Shown here in pieces: positions 61,741 through 64,000 of a DNA stretch of 64,000 bases. Under the pieces are notes generated by a model, which worked only from the letters and a program-made list of their open reading frames with translations, was not told the origin of the DNA and did not search any database. The first letter of the stretch is position 1. Each line of letters opens with the position of its first letter. The translations under genes and the position numbers were made by a program. This DNA is from Prosapia bicincta (lineage: Eukaryota; Arthropoda; Insecta; Hemiptera; Cercopidae): positions 215,819,444 to 215,883,443 of the forward strand of contig JBAIZL010000001.1 in NCBI GenBank assembly GCA_036971475.1. The letters are read 5' to 3'.

Positions 61741-62070
61741 GACAAGTAATCAATACTCCACTACTGTCCGAAGGGTAAATATATCTTACTTGAAATTGTC
61801 GGACATTTTTGTGTAGTATAGACAAGCAATCCATACTCCACTACTGTCCGAAGGGTAAATATATCTTACTTGAATTTGTCGGACATTTTTGTGTAGTATA
61901 GACAAGCAATTCATACTCCACTACTGTCCGAAGGGTAAATATATCTTACTTGAAATTGTCGGACATTTTTGTGTAGTATAGACAAGCAATCCATACTCCA
62001 CTACTGTCCGAAGGGTAAATATATCTTACTTGAAATTGTCGGACATTTTTGTGTAGTATAGACAAGCAAT
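61741..62070 (+). repeat. 80-bp tandem repeat, 4 copies
   Basis: GACAAGCAAT-type starts at 61741, 61821, 61901 and 61981, with a partial start at 62061. Each unit contains TGTCCGA and its inverse TCGGACA about 30 bases apart. Units are almost identical, which suggests recent amplification. Confidence 0.95.
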
Positions 62071-64000
62071 TCGATGTAATGTAACTTATATATTTGTATT
62101 GCCTATAGCTTCTTTACCTGCTTTTTTATTTTCCAAAGTCTGCAATAACCAGGTATGGAACTAAATGTTACCTCAAAATAAATTTACAGACAAAATATAG
62201 AAATAAGAATAACAAATTAAGTGACATTCTGTCTATAATCACAGTTAAAGTTGCTTGGTTTTGTTAAATATTTTGAATATACTATCAACAGACAAGAAAA
62301 CATAAAACTAATTAAAATTGTCGTTGTACTATGTTACAATATTCTACTAACTTTAAGCATATTATACTCACTGTTGGGAACTTACTGGCACACTTACTGT
62401 TTTCACTTGAAACTTATACTACAGTAAATGCAATAACTTAACTTCTTAACTTAATATCATATAATGTAAAAGTTTTAAAGCAATTTTTGTTAATTCTCAA
62501 GTTAGCAGAACTCAATAGTTCACTCACCAACAAACACTGGAGAAATCACTCAATCTGATTCCACATCAGCGAACTGGTCCTCATCCTGAAATAACAAACT
62601 ACACGATTGCCTAGATTGCATGCGAAACTCAAAGTGAAATTGTATTATTTTTATAATATTCAAATCTAATATTAAAATGTTTTCATGCAATACAATTTGA
62701 TTTGAATGTTTATATTCAAAATAATGTAACAGATAGGTGACTAAAGTCATGCTTTTAAAAAATAGTGCGATAAAACAGTTTAAAAATAATATACACATTT
62801 GTATGCAGACAAAACTGGTTTTTAATCAGTTTTAGAAGAATTTCAATGAATATTTATTTTAAACAAATTCTTGAATTTTTGTTAAAAGTTAAAATGATAC
62901 TTAAAACAAGCATATTCAATAAATCATTTCAAAAAATGCACTATATTTTCTGAATACATAATTAAGTATTAATTAAGATCACTGCTATAACTACTTCGTG
63001 CCGCAGTAATCATTTATCCAGATTTCACAGATATTGTAAAAGCAATTATACCTAGTGACATAGAATGCCCTCAAGAATGTGGTAAAAATAATACAATTTT
63101 CTGCTGAAGCCACAAAAATTAGACAATTTGATAGAAAGGAATAATTACCTCACTTTACAACCCATAAAAGTTCATACCTACCAGTTCTTTTTAAAACACA
63201 GCACTATAATATGGCTAGAATGTATTCCGTTAAGATAAAAAAAGAATAAAATAGTTTCTTAACAAAATCTAAGTGGTTGATAAGAAAAGAGCTTCCTCTT
63301 GATATAGCCTGCTTTTGCCACACAAAATAAATACATATTTCATTTTATGCATCGAGTGGTTAATATCTGTTAGTAATTTTTTTTGTTTAAGAAAGCCAAA
63401 CTAAATCCTTTTAGCTATGTTGTATTGTACTATAGCGTAGTAATCTGTTTTTATTCTTTTAAAACGTTTCATGTATGTTGAAAGTGATGTTAAATGTGTC
63501 TTTTCATTTAAACTGTGGTGTTCCCAACAAGTGTTTTTATTTTCCTGAGGATTTTCTACATCACAAAGTACAATATTTTTTGAAATAGCAGTGACGTATG
63601 GATAAGCAATAAATACCCCTCCTGCTTAACTCTCAACTTACTGTATAATAATTATTTAGTGATACATACATAAGTTATAGGATTATCATTTTTAATAAAT
63701 AGCTAGATCTATTTATACAATACATATAAGCCCATACTTCTAAATATTATTTTACAAACCCTTTTCAATAATTATATTTTCCTTTCAGAAAGCGAAAGTT
63801 TATCTTCAACAAAAACATCATTATTGATTAAATGTACAAACATTTCTTATAACAATTATTTCTTTTCTTAAAAGAAAAAGCATTCAAAATGGTTCTTTTA
63901 ATGTTTTTTTTTATTTGAACTTCCAGCTTTAAAATTACAAAAATAAATTTCTCAAACTAAACAGATTGTGAAATAATTTGTAAAACTCTGTAACGATTAG
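62071..64000. other. AT-rich DNA with one candidate exon
   Basis: Apart from the candidate at 62528-62585 I see no coding features or repeats in this stretch. Confidence 0.4.
62528..62585 (-). other. Candidate small exon (function unknown)
   Basis: 58 bases between a good acceptor (TTTGTTATTTCAG) and a good donor (TTG|GTGAGT) on the minus strand. All three frames hit a stop. Entered in phase 0 it would add DEDQFADVESD and end; otherwise it may be an untranslated or poison exon. It could belong to the gene with exons at 46955-56377 or to a gene further upstream. Confidence 0.3.

Overview
The window is nuclear DNA of an animal, almost certainly an insect and possibly a hemipteran (the order is inference only). 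It is AT-rich, its genes are split by introns with GT-AG junctions, and most of its length is transposon remains and tandem repeats. There is no bacterial-type gene organisation.

Genes. (1) A complete secreted C-type lectin lies on the minus strand (11533-15778). Four coding exons join in phase to give 217 residues with a signal peptide and one carbohydrate-recognition domain. (2) The last three coding exons of an unidentified Ser/Pro-rich protein lie on the minus strand (46955-56377). They join in phase and encode the C-terminal ~368 residues, with one 7.8-kb intron. (3) Inside that intron, on the plus strand, is a TATA box and a signal-peptide-like first exon (50865-50965) that may start a nested gene. 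(4) Two weaker candidates are a small basic ORF behind a TATA-like box (20141-20368) and a 58-bp exon with good splice sites (62528-62585).

Mobile elements. A 4.6-kb jockey-type LINE (6257-10865) has a 13-bp target duplication but frameshifted ORFs. Other remains are an RNase H-bearing LINE fragment (about 1860-2660), a Penelope-like element fragment with a GIY-YIG domain between inverted repeats (22440-23370), three short hAT elements with 8-bp duplications (18070-18893, 48844-49235, 59979-60528), two piggyBac-like elements with TTAA ends (42070-43296, 53428-54684), a DDE transposase fragment (52390-52777), a tRNA-derived SINE (about 21036-21255), and several foldback or dispersed families present 2-5 times each.

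Tandem repeats. The largest is 55 copies of a 135-bp unit without net length change (26521-33945). Others have units of 109/120 bp alternating, 64 bp, 80 bp, 51 bp, 34 bp and 27 bp. There are also long GT, CA and TA microsatellites.

Most interesting signal. Several foldback and Penelope-like repeats carry hammerhead-ribozyme-like cores: CTGANGA, a stem II hairpin, GAAA, a short palindrome in place of stem III, and a closing stem I. The copies share one extra base before stem II. Separately, the 135-bp satellite contains a 7-bp inverted repeat in which one unit has a compensatory double change. Both may be structured RNAs; this rests on reading the sequence and was not tested by computation.
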